Shown here piece by piece: positions 15,118-21,776 of a DNA stretch of 24,179 nt. A model generated the notes under the pieces. That model made no database searches. It was not told the DNA's origin and was given only the letters and a program-made list of their open reading frames with translations. Source of the stretch: an uncultured Bilophila sp. (GTDB taxonomy: Bacteria > Desulfobacterota > Desulfovibrionia > Desulfovibrionales > Desulfovibrionaceae); assembly GCA_910585945.1 (NCBI GenBank), contig CAJUHZ010000036.1:1-24179 (forward strand), written 5' to 3'. Made by a program: the position numbers and the translations under genes. Position 1 is the stretch's first letter; every line of letters begins with the position of its first letter.

Positions 15118-15734
15118 CACGCCGCCTCCCCGGCGGCCAGGCCGCCGATGAGCCGCCCCTCGTCCGCGCGCCGGCGGGCGTAACGGGTGAAGCCGGTTTG
15201 CAGTTCGCGCGAGGCCGCCGGCCAGTCGGCCGAGCAGAGCAGTCGCCAGGTTTTGGGGCAGCACGTCCTGCCCGCTCCCAACTGGTAAAACAGGCTGACG
15301 ATCACCGCCTGCGCCTCGGGCGGACAGGCCGCAAAGGGCATGTCGGCGTCGGCGTCGTACAGCGCGGCGGCGCGGGCGATGTAGTCGGCGTGGACAGCGG
15401 CGTCCAGAACGTCGCACTCGGCGTCGGCAAGCGTCAGGGGTGCGGCGGTCAGGGCGGCCACGGCTTCATGCCGGCGCTTGCCCAGATACGGCCGGAAGCG
15501 CTCGCGGAACGCCCCGGCGAGATTCATGCGGCGCAGGTCGGCTTCCGCCTGCTGGCCAAGGTCAAGCCCCGTGCCCACGGTGACGCCGGACACGCCGATC
15601 ACCTCGCCGTAACGGGCCGGGTCATAGGGCGACTCGCCCCGGAAATTGCGGCGGCTGCACGGGATGTAGGCAACAGTCTGCCGCGTCTCCCACTTGCCCA
15701 GAAAGTCGCGGATGCGATCAACGGCAATGTTCAT
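15117..15734 (-). CDS. Endolysin, pesticin-type muramidase
   Basis: A protein of 205 aa. The core motif SGVTVGTGLDLGQQ (residues 49-62) matches the pesticin/T4-lysozyme-like family. Thr52 and Asp58 have the six-residue spacing of the pesticin Thr-Asp pair, and Glu16 in KWETRQ, followed by VAYIP, is the likely catalytic acid. A C-terminal helix region with AVIVSLFYQLGAGRTC and FTRYARRRADEGRLIGG matches lysozyme-fold proteins. It would hydrolyse peptidoglycan between MurNAc and GlcNAc. No signal peptide or SAR segment is seen, so export depends on the adjacent holin. ATG 15734 has AAGGAG 6 bases upstream. It is the first lysis gene after the late promoter candidate. Confidence 0.82.
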   Translation of the reverse strand: MNIAVDRIRDFLGKWETRQTVAYIPCSRRNFRGESPYDPARYGEVIGVSGVTVGTGLDLGQQAEADLRRMNLAGAFRERFRPYLGKRRHEAVAALTAAPLTLADAECDVLDAAVHADYIARAAALYDADADMPFAACPPEAQAVIVSLFYQLGAGRTCCPKTWRLLCSADWPAASRELQTGFTRYARRRADEGRLIGGLAAGEAA

Positions 15735-15751
15735 GCACAACTCCTTGTTTG

Positions 15752-15787
15752 CAGCCCCAGTATACCCGTTCTGCTATGGAAAGTGTT
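15752..15787 (-). promoter_or_regulatory. Candidate late promoter before the endolysin
   Basis: The minus strand has TATACT at 15764-15759, close to the sigma-70 -10 consensus. At 17 bases spacing the -35 hexamer is AACACT (15787-15782), a poor match. Transcription would start near 15752, about 18 bases before the endolysin ATG. A good -10 with a poor -35 and helically phased repeats just upstream suggest an activator-dependent promoter for the whole lysis-packaging-head-tail operon. Confidence 0.45.
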
Positions 15788-15830
15788 TGTAATTTATTGA
15801 AATAATTGGTAAAAATTGGAAACAATCGGA
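15781..15830. repeat. Five 10-bp phased AT-rich repeats
   Basis: Plus-strand units in steps of ten are aagtgtttgt, aatttattga, aataattggt, aaaaattgga and aacaatcgga. The consensus is near AAnAATTGGA. The period equals one helical turn, so the A/T tracts face the same side. The array fills the space between the HTH gene stop and the -35 position of the late promoter. It may be tandem activator sites or curved DNA. Confidence 0.6.
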
Positions 15831-15838
15831 AGAAGGTC

Positions 15839-16075
15839 TCAAGCGCGCGCCCCGGACGGCCCAGGCGTTCCGGCCGCTCCGGCGGCATGTCGCGCCGCGC
15901 CCGCCGGGGGAGCAAGCCGCCGCGCCATGCGCCGGGCCGCGTCCAGTTCATCCTGAAAGGCGTAAACGCCGCCGGACTTGCGCACCGGGTAGCCGCGCGA
16001 GAGAATGGTCTTGCGGGTCAAGCCCGTGTAGGCTTCAATGGCCTTCCAGCCGCACAAGATACGTTCCTGATCCAT
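15839..16075 (-). CDS. Small HTH DNA-binding protein (AlpA/excisionase-like)
   Basis: A protein of 78 aa. Residues 1-48 form a small winged-helix/HTH of the AlpA-excisionase kind: ILCGWKAIEAYTGLTRKTIL, then RGYPVRKSGGVYAFQDELD. The C-terminal 30 residues are Arg/Ala/Pro/Gly low complexity. ATG 16075 is chosen because AAAGG lies 9 bases upstream; the two ATGs just before it are too close to that site. The open frame continues upstream to 16387, but there it crosses the repeat region. It lies between the repressor and the late promoter, so it may act as a late activator, Cro-like switch or excisionase. The function is inferred from position only. Confidence 0.65.
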   Translation of the reverse strand: MDQERILCGWKAIEAYTGLTRKTILSRGYPVRKSGGVYAFQDELDAARRMARRLAPPAGAARHAAGAAGTPGPSGARA

Positions 16076-16167
16076 GTCCATCATCCTTTGAGTACTGAAG
16101 TTGTCACGATGCAGCCGCCCTGCCGGCGCTCCATGCGCGGGGCGGACCGACGCTCCCGCTCCGGCCC

Positions 16168-16201
16168 GATTCGATTGAATTCGATCGAATTCGATCCGAT
16201 C
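16168..16201. repeat. Palindrome built from 10-bp direct repeats
   Basis: The core GAATTCGATCGAATTC (16177-16192) is a perfect 16-bp palindrome. Flanking bases extend the symmetry to 34 bases with three mismatched pairs. It can also be read as two exact 10-bp units GAATTCGATC with degenerate neighbours on both sides. It is a candidate binding site for a dimeric regulator. Confidence 0.7.
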
Positions 16202-16343
16202 TGATTCCGCCCCGAGCCTCAATCCGCATTCGCACGCTGATTCCGGACCGCTTCGGCCGGATCCGGCTCCAGTCCGGACCTGACGCGACGGGAGCGGAAC
16301 ACGCCCGCGATCCGGCGGACCTGCCGCCAGGGGCAGAAGCGTG

Positions 16344-16421
16344 TTCGCAAGCCCATTTTTATTCAAACGAAATATATTTGCAAGCATATTTTAATCGAAT
16401 GAATGTTTGACAAGCGTTTGA
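16344..16421. promoter_or_regulatory. Candidate repressor operators
   Basis: Related elements TTCGCAAGC, TTTGCAAGC and TTTGACAAGC end at 16352, 16385 and 16415, spaced by 33 and 30 bases, about three helical turns. The half-site GTTTGA occurs twice 11 bases apart (16405-16410 and 16416-16421) and once inverted as TCAAAC (16363-16368). A perfect AAATATATTT palindrome lies at 16370-16379. They overlap the repressor -35 and the divergent promoter candidate, as expected for a lysogeny switch. Confidence 0.45.
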
Positions 16422-16442
16422 GCAGGTAGCATAGTATTCATA
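16407..16442 (+). promoter_or_regulatory. Repressor promoter, probably giving a leaderless mRNA
   Basis: A perfect -35 TTGACA (16407-16412) is followed after 17 bases by CATAGT (16430-16435), four of six bases of the -10 consensus. The start would fall near 16442, the A of the repressor ATG. No Shine-Dalgarno site lies at a usable distance; the nearest AGG is about 15 bases from the ATG. The message is therefore probably leaderless, as for lambda cI made from PRM. Confidence 0.6.
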
Positions 16443-17173
16443 TGAAAAGTCTGACGGAAACAGCGAAAGAAATCTTGCAGGATTACGTGGACAAGGAACA
16501 CGGCGGGGTACGAAGCCGGGCCGCACGGGCGCTCAATCTGTCGCACATGACGCTCAAGCAGTGGCTTGACGGGACAAGAACGCCCAATCTTGAGGCTCTT
16601 TCGCCCGTGTTCGCCCAGCTTGGGGTCTCGTTTTCCCGGCCGTCCGGAGAGGCGGGGCGCGAGGTCTGCTTTGTCAACGCCAAAATCGTCCCTGCCGGAG
16701 AGGGCCTTGCCCGTCCCGAGGCCGAGGATTACATCGCCGCGCCCCTGGTGGGCGAAGTCGGGGCCGGGCCGGGCTATGTCCCGCAGGAGGAAATCCGGAG
16801 CTGGTTTCTGGCGTACAAGCACCTGCCCGCCATACGCTACCGCCGCAATCTGATCGCAGTCGAAATCGGCAAGCATTCGTGCAGCATGCAGCCCACCCTG
16901 AACCCCGGCGACATCGTCCTGGTGGATCGCGACGACCGCAATGTGGAAAAGCCCGGCTTCATGATGCTGGTCATGGACCCGGACGGCGCGGGCATGATCA
17001 AGCGCGTCAGCGTGGAGAGCGTGGAGAGGGACTTCCGCCTCACGCTGTACAGCGACAACGCCATCAATTATCCGCCCGTGATGTACAGCCTGAAAAAGGA
17101 CTATCTTGACGACTGGGATCGCGCCATTGTCGGCCGCGTCATCTGGGCCTGGAGCGACGTGCGCGAGAAGTGA
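16442..17173 (+). CDS. Phage repressor, CI/LexA type with S24 peptidase domain
   Basis: A protein of 243 aa. Residues 20-60 form a HTH (AARALNLSHMTLKQWLDGTR), followed by a linker and a LexA-like autoprotease. A probable cleavage site is Ala108-Gly109 in GEVGAGPGYV. The catalytic pair is Ser148 in CSMQPTLNPGD and Lys187 in MIKRV. Spacings (40 from site to Ser, 39 from Ser to Lys) agree with LexA and lambda CI. It should keep the prophage silent and be inactivated through RecA-stimulated self-cleavage after DNA damage. It is divergent from the rest of the prophage and faces the host genes. The ATG is set by the promoter position, since no ribosome site is present. Confidence 0.85.
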   Translation: MKSLTETAKEILQDYVDKEHGGVRSRAARALNLSHMTLKQWLDGTRTPNLEALSPVFAQLGVSFSRPSGEAGREVCFVNAKIVPAGEGLARPEAEDYIAAPLVGEVGAGPGYVPQEEIRSWFLAYKHLPAIRYRRNLIAVEIGKHSCSMQPTLNPGDIVLVDRDDRNVEKPGFMMLVMDPDGAGMIKRVSVESVERDFRLTLYSDNAINYPPVMYSLKKDYLDDWDRAIVGRVIWAWSDVREK

Positions 17174-17193
17174 TCTCCGGGTTCCCGGATGGA

Positions 17194-17211
17194 GCGCGAG
17201 GCGCGTTTTTT
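17194..17211 (+). terminator. Terminator candidate after the repressor gene
   Basis: A short stem, CGCG and CGCG with loop AGG, is followed directly by six T residues (17206-17211). A second small dyad TCCGGG/CCCGGA precedes it at 17176-17189. The stem is short, so termination may be partial. Confidence 0.4.
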
Positions 17212-17295
17212 ACTCAATCCGGCTCATTGACTCAGTACGATCACCGGAAACGCGCGATATGGCGCGGCCGCCGCGCCGGAGTCCCCGCGCAAGAC

Positions 17296-17323
17296 TTGAC
17301 GAACGCCGGCAAGACGGTATGTG
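17296..17323 (+). promoter_or_regulatory. Candidate promoter for the tlpA-GNAT-hpt cluster
   Basis: TTGACG (17296-17301) matches five of six bases of the -35 consensus. TATGTG (17318-17323), 16 bases on, is only a fair -10. Transcription would begin near 17330, giving a leader of about 185 bases containing four hairpins. Confidence 0.35.
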
Positions 17324-17362
17324 GTAGCAAGGTTTCGGACATGATCCCCGTTTTGCGATTGC

Positions 17363-17451
17363 GGAGAACGATACGGTTCTCCCCGACTGTCAGGCGGACA
17401 GCCCGGCGCGGCGACAAAGCCGCCGTGAGCGGGCCGGAAAACACGGTTTTC
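17363..17451 (+). other. Four consecutive small hairpins in the tlpA leader
   Basis: The stems are GGAGAAC/GTTCTCC (17363-17382), CTGTC/GACAG (17387-17401), GCGGC/GCCGC (17408-17423) and GAAAAC/GTTTTC (17437-17451). They are short but perfect and fill most of the 90 bases. I do not recognise a known riboswitch. The first could also be an operator. Confidence 0.45.
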
Positions 17452-17514
17452 AGCAAAGCGATCTTCATGAATCGCCCGAAGGGCCATTTGTGAAGGCAGA
17501 CAAGAGAGCGCGAG

Positions 17515-18066
17515 ATGCTGCATCATTTGTTCCCCTTCCGCCCGGTCCGCACGGCCCTGCTGTGCCTGGTCACGGCCATTGCGTGCCTGATCGCGCCGCC
17601 CCTTTCGCCCGTCGCGCATGCGGATCAGACGCCGCCGTCCATCGCGCGAGAGGCGCTGCTTGAGATGGTGCGGGCCAATCCGGGCAAAATCGTCTTCATC
17701 AATTTCTTTGCGTCCTGGTGCCCTCCCTGCCGGGAAGAAATTCCGGAGCTTGTCGCCATACGCAAGGAATACCCCGAAACGGCGCTCGCCCTCATCGGCG
17801 TCGCGCTTGACGAGAATGCGGCACAGCTTGCGTCTTTCACGGCGTCCGCCGGCTTCAACTATCCGGTGTACCGGGCCGAGGCGGACGTGCCCGCTCTCTA
17901 CGGCGTGATGTCCATTCCCCACAATGTGGTCTACGATACGCGGGGCCGGCTTGTCGTGAGTCAGGCGGGCATGGTGGACGCGGCCTCGTTGCGCGTCTTT
18001 CTTGACGCGGCGCTCGCGGAGGCGGCCAAAGGCGCGGCAGGGGACGCGGGAGGGGCGACGAAATGA
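17515..18066 (+). CDS. Secreted TlpA-like thioredoxin-fold protein
   Basis: A protein of 183 aa. Residues 1-36 are a signal peptide (basic start, hydrophobic core ALLCLVTAIACLIAP, cleavage after AHA). The thioredoxin motif is INFFASWCPPCREEIPEL with Cys69 and Cys72. A further segment, ALALIGVALDENAAQLASF, fits the TlpA/ResA insert. The region that usually carries the cis-Pro loop reads SIPHNVVYDTRGR. The protein should act in the periplasm as a thiol reductase, for example in cytochrome c maturation or extracytoplasmic protein reduction. The ribosome site is weak (AGAGAG about 5-10 bases upstream). Its stop overlaps the GNAT start as ATGA, so the two are cotranscribed. Confidence 0.82.
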   Translation: MLHHLFPFRPVRTALLCLVTAIACLIAPPLSPVAHADQTPPSIAREALLEMVRANPGKIVFINFFASWCPPCREEIPELVAIRKEYPETALALIGVALDENAAQLASFTASAGFNYPVYRAEADVPALYGVMSIPHNVVYDTRGRLVVSQAGMVDAASLRVFLDAALAEAAKGAAGDAGGATK

Positions 18067-18524
18067 GTTTCAGCGTGCGCAAGGCGCGCATGACGGACGT
18101 GCGGCCCATTCACAACCTGCTCACCACCTGCGCGGCGGATGGCCTGCTCCTGCCCCGCTCCCTGTCGCAACTGTACGGTCACCTGCGCGATTTCTATGTG
18201 GTGGAGGACGAATCCGGCGGCCTGGTTGGCTGCGCCGCGCTGTCCATCGTGTGGGAAAACATGGCCGAAGTGCGCTCCCTTGCCGTGGCGCACGATATCA
18301 GACGGCAGGGCTGCGGCCGGATGCTCGTTGAAGCCTGCATTGCGGAGGCCCGCGAACTGGCCATTCGCAAACTCTTCGCCCTGACGTACCAGCTCCCGTT
18401 CTTCCAGGCCCTGGGCTTCAGCCTGGTGGAAAAGGACGTGCTCCCGCAAAAGGTGTGGATGGACTGCATCCACTGCCCCAAATTCCCCGACTGCGACGAA
18501 AACGCCGTGCTCATGCACCTGTAA
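18063..18524 (+). CDS. GNAT N-acetyltransferase, ArgA-like (short NAGS)
   Basis: A protein of 153 aa. It has the GNAT layout: RKARMTDVRPIHNLL at the start, EVRSLAVAHDIRRQGCGRML with the CoA loop RRQGCG (80-85), and LTYQLPFFQALGFSLVEKD at the end. The ending VWMDCIHCPKFPDCDE with Cys135, Cys138 and Cys144 is typical of the single-domain N-acetylglutamate synthases of delta-proteobacteria and other groups. It probably transfers acetyl from acetyl-CoA to L-glutamate, the first step of arginine synthesis. It overlaps the tlpA-like gene by 4 bases and is followed after 20 bases by hpt. Acetylation of another substrate is possible. Confidence 0.8.
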   Translation: MSFSVRKARMTDVRPIHNLLTTCAADGLLLPRSLSQLYGHLRDFYVVEDESGGLVGCAALSIVWENMAEVRSLAVAHDIRRQGCGRMLVEACIAEARELAIRKLFALTYQLPFFQALGFSLVEKDVLPQKVWMDCIHCPKFPDCDENAVLMHL

Positions 18525-18544
18525 CCGCCTTCACGAGTTTTTCC

Positions 18545-19075
18545 GTGCGCATTGCCCGACTCACCCCCCTGATTTCCGAAGCCCGGATCGCCGCGCGGCT
18601 GGACGAACTGGCCGCCGGCATCAACGAAGTCTACGCCGGCCAGCCCCTTGTCGCGGTCTGCGTGCTCAAGGGCGCGTTCATGTTCTTTTCCGATCTGGTC
18701 AAACGGCTGGACTGCCGGCCCGAACTCGACTTTGTGCGCCTCGCCAGCTACGGTCAGTCAACCTGCCGGAGCGAAAGCGTGACGTTTGCAAAAGACGTGG
18801 ATCTCTCCCTGGAGGGAAAGCACGTCCTCATCGTAGAAGACATTGTGGACACGGGGCACAGCATGGACGCCCTGCTGCGCCGGCTGGCGACGCGCGGCGC
18901 GCTGAGCCTCCGCGTGGCCGCCCTGATCGACAAGCACGAACGCCGCGAGGTTCCCGTCCCGGTTCACTTCGCCGGATTCTCCTTGCCTGCCGGCTTTATC
19001 GTGGGGTATGGTCTGGATTACGCGGAACAATACCGGGAACTTCCCGCCCTGTATGAAGCTGAAACCGAAGACTGA
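18545..19075 (+). CDS. hpt: Hypoxanthine phosphoribosyltransferase
   Basis: A protein of 176 aa, the normal length for this enzyme. The PRPP-binding motif is VLIVEDIVDTGHS (94-106) with Glu98 and Asp99. Other family parts are AVCVLKGAFMFFSDL near residue 40, the flexible loop around ASYGQST (67-73), and FIVGYGLDYAEQYRELP near the end. It makes IMP (and GMP) from hypoxanthine (and guanine) plus PRPP in purine salvage. The GTG at 18545 is chosen because it lies 20 bases after the GNAT stop and gives the usual N-terminus; an upstream ATG would lie inside the GNAT gene. The ribosome site (GAG) is weak. Confidence 0.9.
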   Translation: MRIARLTPLISEARIAARLDELAAGINEVYAGQPLVAVCVLKGAFMFFSDLVKRLDCRPELDFVRLASYGQSTCRSESVTFAKDVDLSLEGKHVLIVEDIVDTGHSMDALLRRLATRGALSLRVAALIDKHERREVPVPVHFAGFSLPAGFIVGYGLDYAEQYRELPALYEAETED

Positions 19076-19125
19076 CCGGCCCCGGCCGTCTCTCGGCCCG
19101 ATCTCCCCGCAAGTTCTTTCGCCCG

Positions 19126-19141
19126 GGCGTTGTGAAACGCC
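19126..19141 (+). other. Small hairpin before the zinc-ribbon gene
   Basis: GGCGTT and AACGCC form a perfect 6-bp stem with a 4-base loop. It ends two bases before the GGAG ribosome site of the next gene, so it could affect translation. There is no T tract. Confidence 0.35.
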
Positions 19142-19153
19142 GTGGAGAATCGC

Positions 19154-19918
19154 ATGATCGTCACCTGCCCCAATTGCGGCACCAAGTTCAACCTGCCCGA
19201 AGAAATGGCGCGTCCCGGCGCGAAACTGCGCTGTTCGGTATGCAAGCATGTGTTCAAAATGCCGGATGACGCCTTCCCCGTCGAAGAATCGCTGAACATG
19301 AACGTTCCCAAAAAGAACGCATACAGTTCCGATTTCGATTCGCCGTCTTCCCCCGCGCCGCGCAAGGAAAAGGCCAAACGCTCGCACAAGGGGCTTTTCA
19401 TCACCCTGTTCCTGCTCGTGCTGGCCTCGGGCGCGGCCTACGGAATATGGAACCATACCACGTTGCTCGACAGCATGAAGGAACTCATGACGCCCGGGCC
19501 GGAACAGAACCCGACGGATCTCGTCCGCCTCATCGCCCTGAGGGGAGTGCGTCAGTACAACATCAACAATGAAAAGATCGGCAATATCTCCGTCATCGAA
19601 GGCAAGACCGTCAACGGCTTTCCCGAGCCGCGCGAGCTTATCCGGGTGGAAGCCTCGCTGTACGACGCGGCGGGCAACGTGCTGGTCTCCAAACAGCAGC
19701 TCGCGGGCACGTCCGTCTCCCTCTTCCAGCTTCAGGTGCTTGGCGAGCAGGAGCTTGAACAGGCCCTCGCCAACAAGATCGATATTCTGACCAACAACAC
19801 CAATGTCGCGCCAGGGGCGGAAGTGCCGTTCATGGTCGTCTTCTACAACCCGCCGGACAACGCGGCCGAGTTTGGCGTCAAGGTCATTGACGCGCGCGTG
19901 CCCCCGGCCCGGAAGTAG
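19154..19918 (+). CDS. Zinc-ribbon (MJ0042) membrane protein with DUF3426 domain
   Basis: A protein of 254 aa. The N-terminal zinc ribbon has Cys5-Cys8 (TCPNCGTKFNLP) and Cys27-Cys30 (RCSVCKHVF). A Ser/Pro/Lys linker leads to one membrane helix at about 80-98 (LFITLFLLVLASGAAYGIW). The outer part (about 120-254) is a beta-sandwich-like DUF3426 region with NEKIGNISVIEGKTVNGF and EVPFMVVFYNPP. It probably has the ribbon in the cytoplasm and the sandwich outside; the cellular role is unknown. ATG 19154 is preferred over GTG 19142 because GGAG lies 6 bases before the ATG. It stands between hpt and radA with short gaps. Confidence 0.8.
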   Translation: MIVTCPNCGTKFNLPEEMARPGAKLRCSVCKHVFKMPDDAFPVEESLNMNVPKKNAYSSDFDSPSSPAPRKEKAKRSHKGLFITLFLLVLASGAAYGIWNHTTLLDSMKELMTPGPEQNPTDLVRLIALRGVRQYNINNEKIGNISVIEGKTVNGFPEPRELIRVEASLYDAAGNVLVSKQQLAGTSVSLFQLQVLGEQELEQALANKIDILTNNTNVAPGAEVPFMVVFYNPPDNAAEFGVKVIDARVPPARK

Positions 19919-19947
19919 GCCGGCAAAGCGGACGGCAGGCGAAAATC

Positions 19948-21303
19948 ATGGCCAAACCGCGGGAAGTGTACACCTGCAGCGAGTGCGGCGCGCGCTTCCC
20001 GCAGTGGCGCGGGCAGTGCCCGACATGCAAAAGCTGGAACACGATCGACGCCGCGCCGGCCGTGCGGAACCCGGATCGCCGCCCTCCCGTCGGGACAGGC
20101 GGCGGCGGACGCCCCGTGCCCCTGGCCGAAGTGGATGTTCAGAACTGCCAGCCCTTCGGCACCGGCCTTGACGCGCTTGACCGGGTGCTCGGTCAGGGTC
20201 TTGTGCCGGGCGGGGCGCTGCTTGTCGGCGGCGAACCGGGCATCGGCAAATCCACCCTGCTCCTGCAAATGGCCGGCGCCGTGGCCGCGGCCGGCAAGCT
20301 GGCGATCTACGCCAGCGGCGAAGAATCCCTCCCGCAGATCAAAAGCCGGGCGGAACGCCTCGGCGTGCTGCACCCCAACCTGCTGGCCGTCTCCACCTCG
20401 CGCGCGGAAGACGTGATCTCCCTGCTCGTGCCGGGCTCCGCGCCGGATCTGATCATTCTCGATTCGGTCCAGACCATGACTTCCGACTCCGCCGAGGGTC
20501 TGCCCGGCAACGTCAGCCAGGTGCGGGCCGTGGCCACCGAAGTTGTGGACGCCTGCAAACGCTGCGCCGCCACGGCGGTTCTTGTCGGCCATGTGACCAA
20601 GGACGGCACGCTGGCCGGTCCCCGCCTGCTCGAACACATGGTGGACACCGTGATCTCTCTGGAAGGGGATCGCCGCCAGATGTTCCGCCTGCTCCGGGTG
20701 CTGAAAAACCGCTTCGGCCCCAACCAGGAATTGCTCGTGTTCCGCATGGTCCGGCAGGGTCTGGCCGTGGTGGACGACCCGGCCACCTATTTTCTCGGCG
20801 CGCGGGATCCTTCCCTGAGCGGCGCGGCCGTGGTCATGGCCGTGGACGGGCAACGCCCCTTCGCCGTGGAAGTGCAGGCGCTCGTCACCCGCAGTTACCT
20901 GGCCATCCCGCGCCGCACCGGGCTTGGCTTTGACGTGAACCGGCTGCACCTGCTCCTGGCCGTGCTCGAAAAACGCCTCAGACTCAATTTCGGCCAGGTG
21001 GATATCTACGCCAAGGTCGGCGGCGGCATGAAGCTCCAGGAACCGGGCATGGACCTCGCGCTTGTGGCGGCCACGCTTTCCTCTTTTTACGATGTGCCGC
21101 TTCCGGAACGGGCCGTGCTGTGGGGCGAAGTGGACCTCAACGGGCAAATCCGCCCCGTGGCCGGGCACGACGTGCGGCTCTCCCAGGCCCGCCGCCTTGG
21201 CTACGATCCCATCCTCTTCCCCGGCCGGCCGGCGGAAGGCGGCATCGAGACCGTAACCGCCCTGCAGGAAACGCTCTTCCGGCGCAACAAGAGTAAAGGA
21301 TAA
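19948..21303 (+). CDS. radA: DNA repair ATPase RadA
   Basis: A protein of 451 aa, the standard RadA length. It has the C4 zinc finger (Cys10, Cys13, Cys24, Cys27), a RecA-like core with Walker A GGEPGIGKST (94-103) and Walker B LIILDSV, the RadA-specific KNRFG motif (253-257), and a C-terminal Lon-like domain (from about 290) ending in an Arg/Lys tail. RadA is a DnaB-like branch-migration helicase that works with RecA on recombination intermediates. AGG about 10 bases before the ATG is a modest ribosome site. It is the first of three conserved DNA/protein quality genes on this strand. Confidence 0.96.
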   Translation: MAKPREVYTCSECGARFPQWRGQCPTCKSWNTIDAAPAVRNPDRRPPVGTGGGGRPVPLAEVDVQNCQPFGTGLDALDRVLGQGLVPGGALLVGGEPGIGKSTLLLQMAGAVAAAGKLAIYASGEESLPQIKSRAERLGVLHPNLLAVSTSRAEDVISLLVPGSAPDLIILDSVQTMTSDSAEGLPGNVSQVRAVATEVVDACKRCAATAVLVGHVTKDGTLAGPRLLEHMVDTVISLEGDRRQMFRLLRVLKNRFGPNQELLVFRMVRQGLAVVDDPATYFLGARDPSLSGAAVVMAVDGQRPFAVEVQALVTRSYLAIPRRTGLGFDVNRLHLLLAVLEKRLRLNFGQVDIYAKVGGGMKLQEPGMDLALVAATLSSFYDVPLPERAVLWGEVDLNGQIRPVAGHDVRLSQARRLGYDPILFPGRPAEGGIETVTALQETLFRRNKSKG

Positions 21304-21312
21304 ACATTCCTA

Positions 21313-21340
21313 TTGCCTTTTTCCGCCACAGTCTTATTTT
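21313..21340 (+). promoter_or_regulatory. Weak promoter candidate for clpS-clpA
   Basis: TTGCCT (21313-21318) and TATTTT (21335-21340) with a 16-base spacer lie just after the radA stop. They match four of six bases each. The leader to clpS would be about 90 bases. No strong terminator separates radA from clpS, so read-through is also possible. Confidence 0.25.
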
Positions 21341-21438
21341 CAGGCGACAGCAAGCCGCGTCTTCGGCTCACGGCCGGGCATGGTCCCGGTCGCGGATACG
21401 CGGGGTTAACCACCTTCCGACAAAACACGAGCGCGATC

Positions 21439-21776
21439 ATGAGCTATCCGGATGATGACGATCCCGCCCTCGGCGGCACGCCGGGCGTCCTGGTTGTGGA
21501 AAACGTCGAGGACCGCACGAAAGAGCCGCCCCTGTACGAGGTTCTGCTGCACAATGACGATTACACCACCATGGAATTCGTGGTGGAAATTCTCATGACC
21601 GTGTTCCGCAAGACAGAGGACGAAGCCACGGCCGTCATGCTGGCGGTTCACCAGAACGGAACCGGCGTCGCCGGCGTCTACCCCCGCGAGATCGCGGAAA
21701 CCAAAGTGCACCATACCCGACACCTCGCCAGGGAGGCCGGGTATCCCCTGCGCTGCACCCTTCAGGAGGCGGGCGC

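Larger units (their letters stand above)
16076..16441. promoter_or_regulatory. Divergent control region between HTH gene and repressor
   Basis: A 366-base gap with no convincing gene. It holds a short dyad TTGAGTACTGAA (16088-16099) just before the HTH ribosome site, a 34-base palindromic repeat at 16168-16201, GC-rich spacer with CCGGATCCGG, and an AT-rich operator-like segment from about 16344. A minus-strand -10 candidate, TATATT, lies at 16376-16371 with a weak -35 (TTCGAT) 17 bases upstream. It would transcribe the HTH gene with a leader of roughly 290 bases. Confidence 0.5.
17174..17514. other. Junction region between repressor and host genes
   Basis: A 341-base gap. It begins with a terminator-like hairpin, then holds a promoter candidate at 17296-17323 and four small hairpins at 17363-17451 ahead of the tlpA-like gene. 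An open frame of 107 codons (17170-17493) crosses it but has an Arg-rich, low-quality composition and no ribosome site. The right prophage boundary most likely lies here, but no attachment repeat can be seen without the left end. Confidence 0.5.

Noticed and set aside
17170..17493. 107-codon frame between repressor and tlpA
   Set aside because: No ribosome site, Arg-rich composition, and it crosses a terminator candidate, promoter candidate and hairpins.
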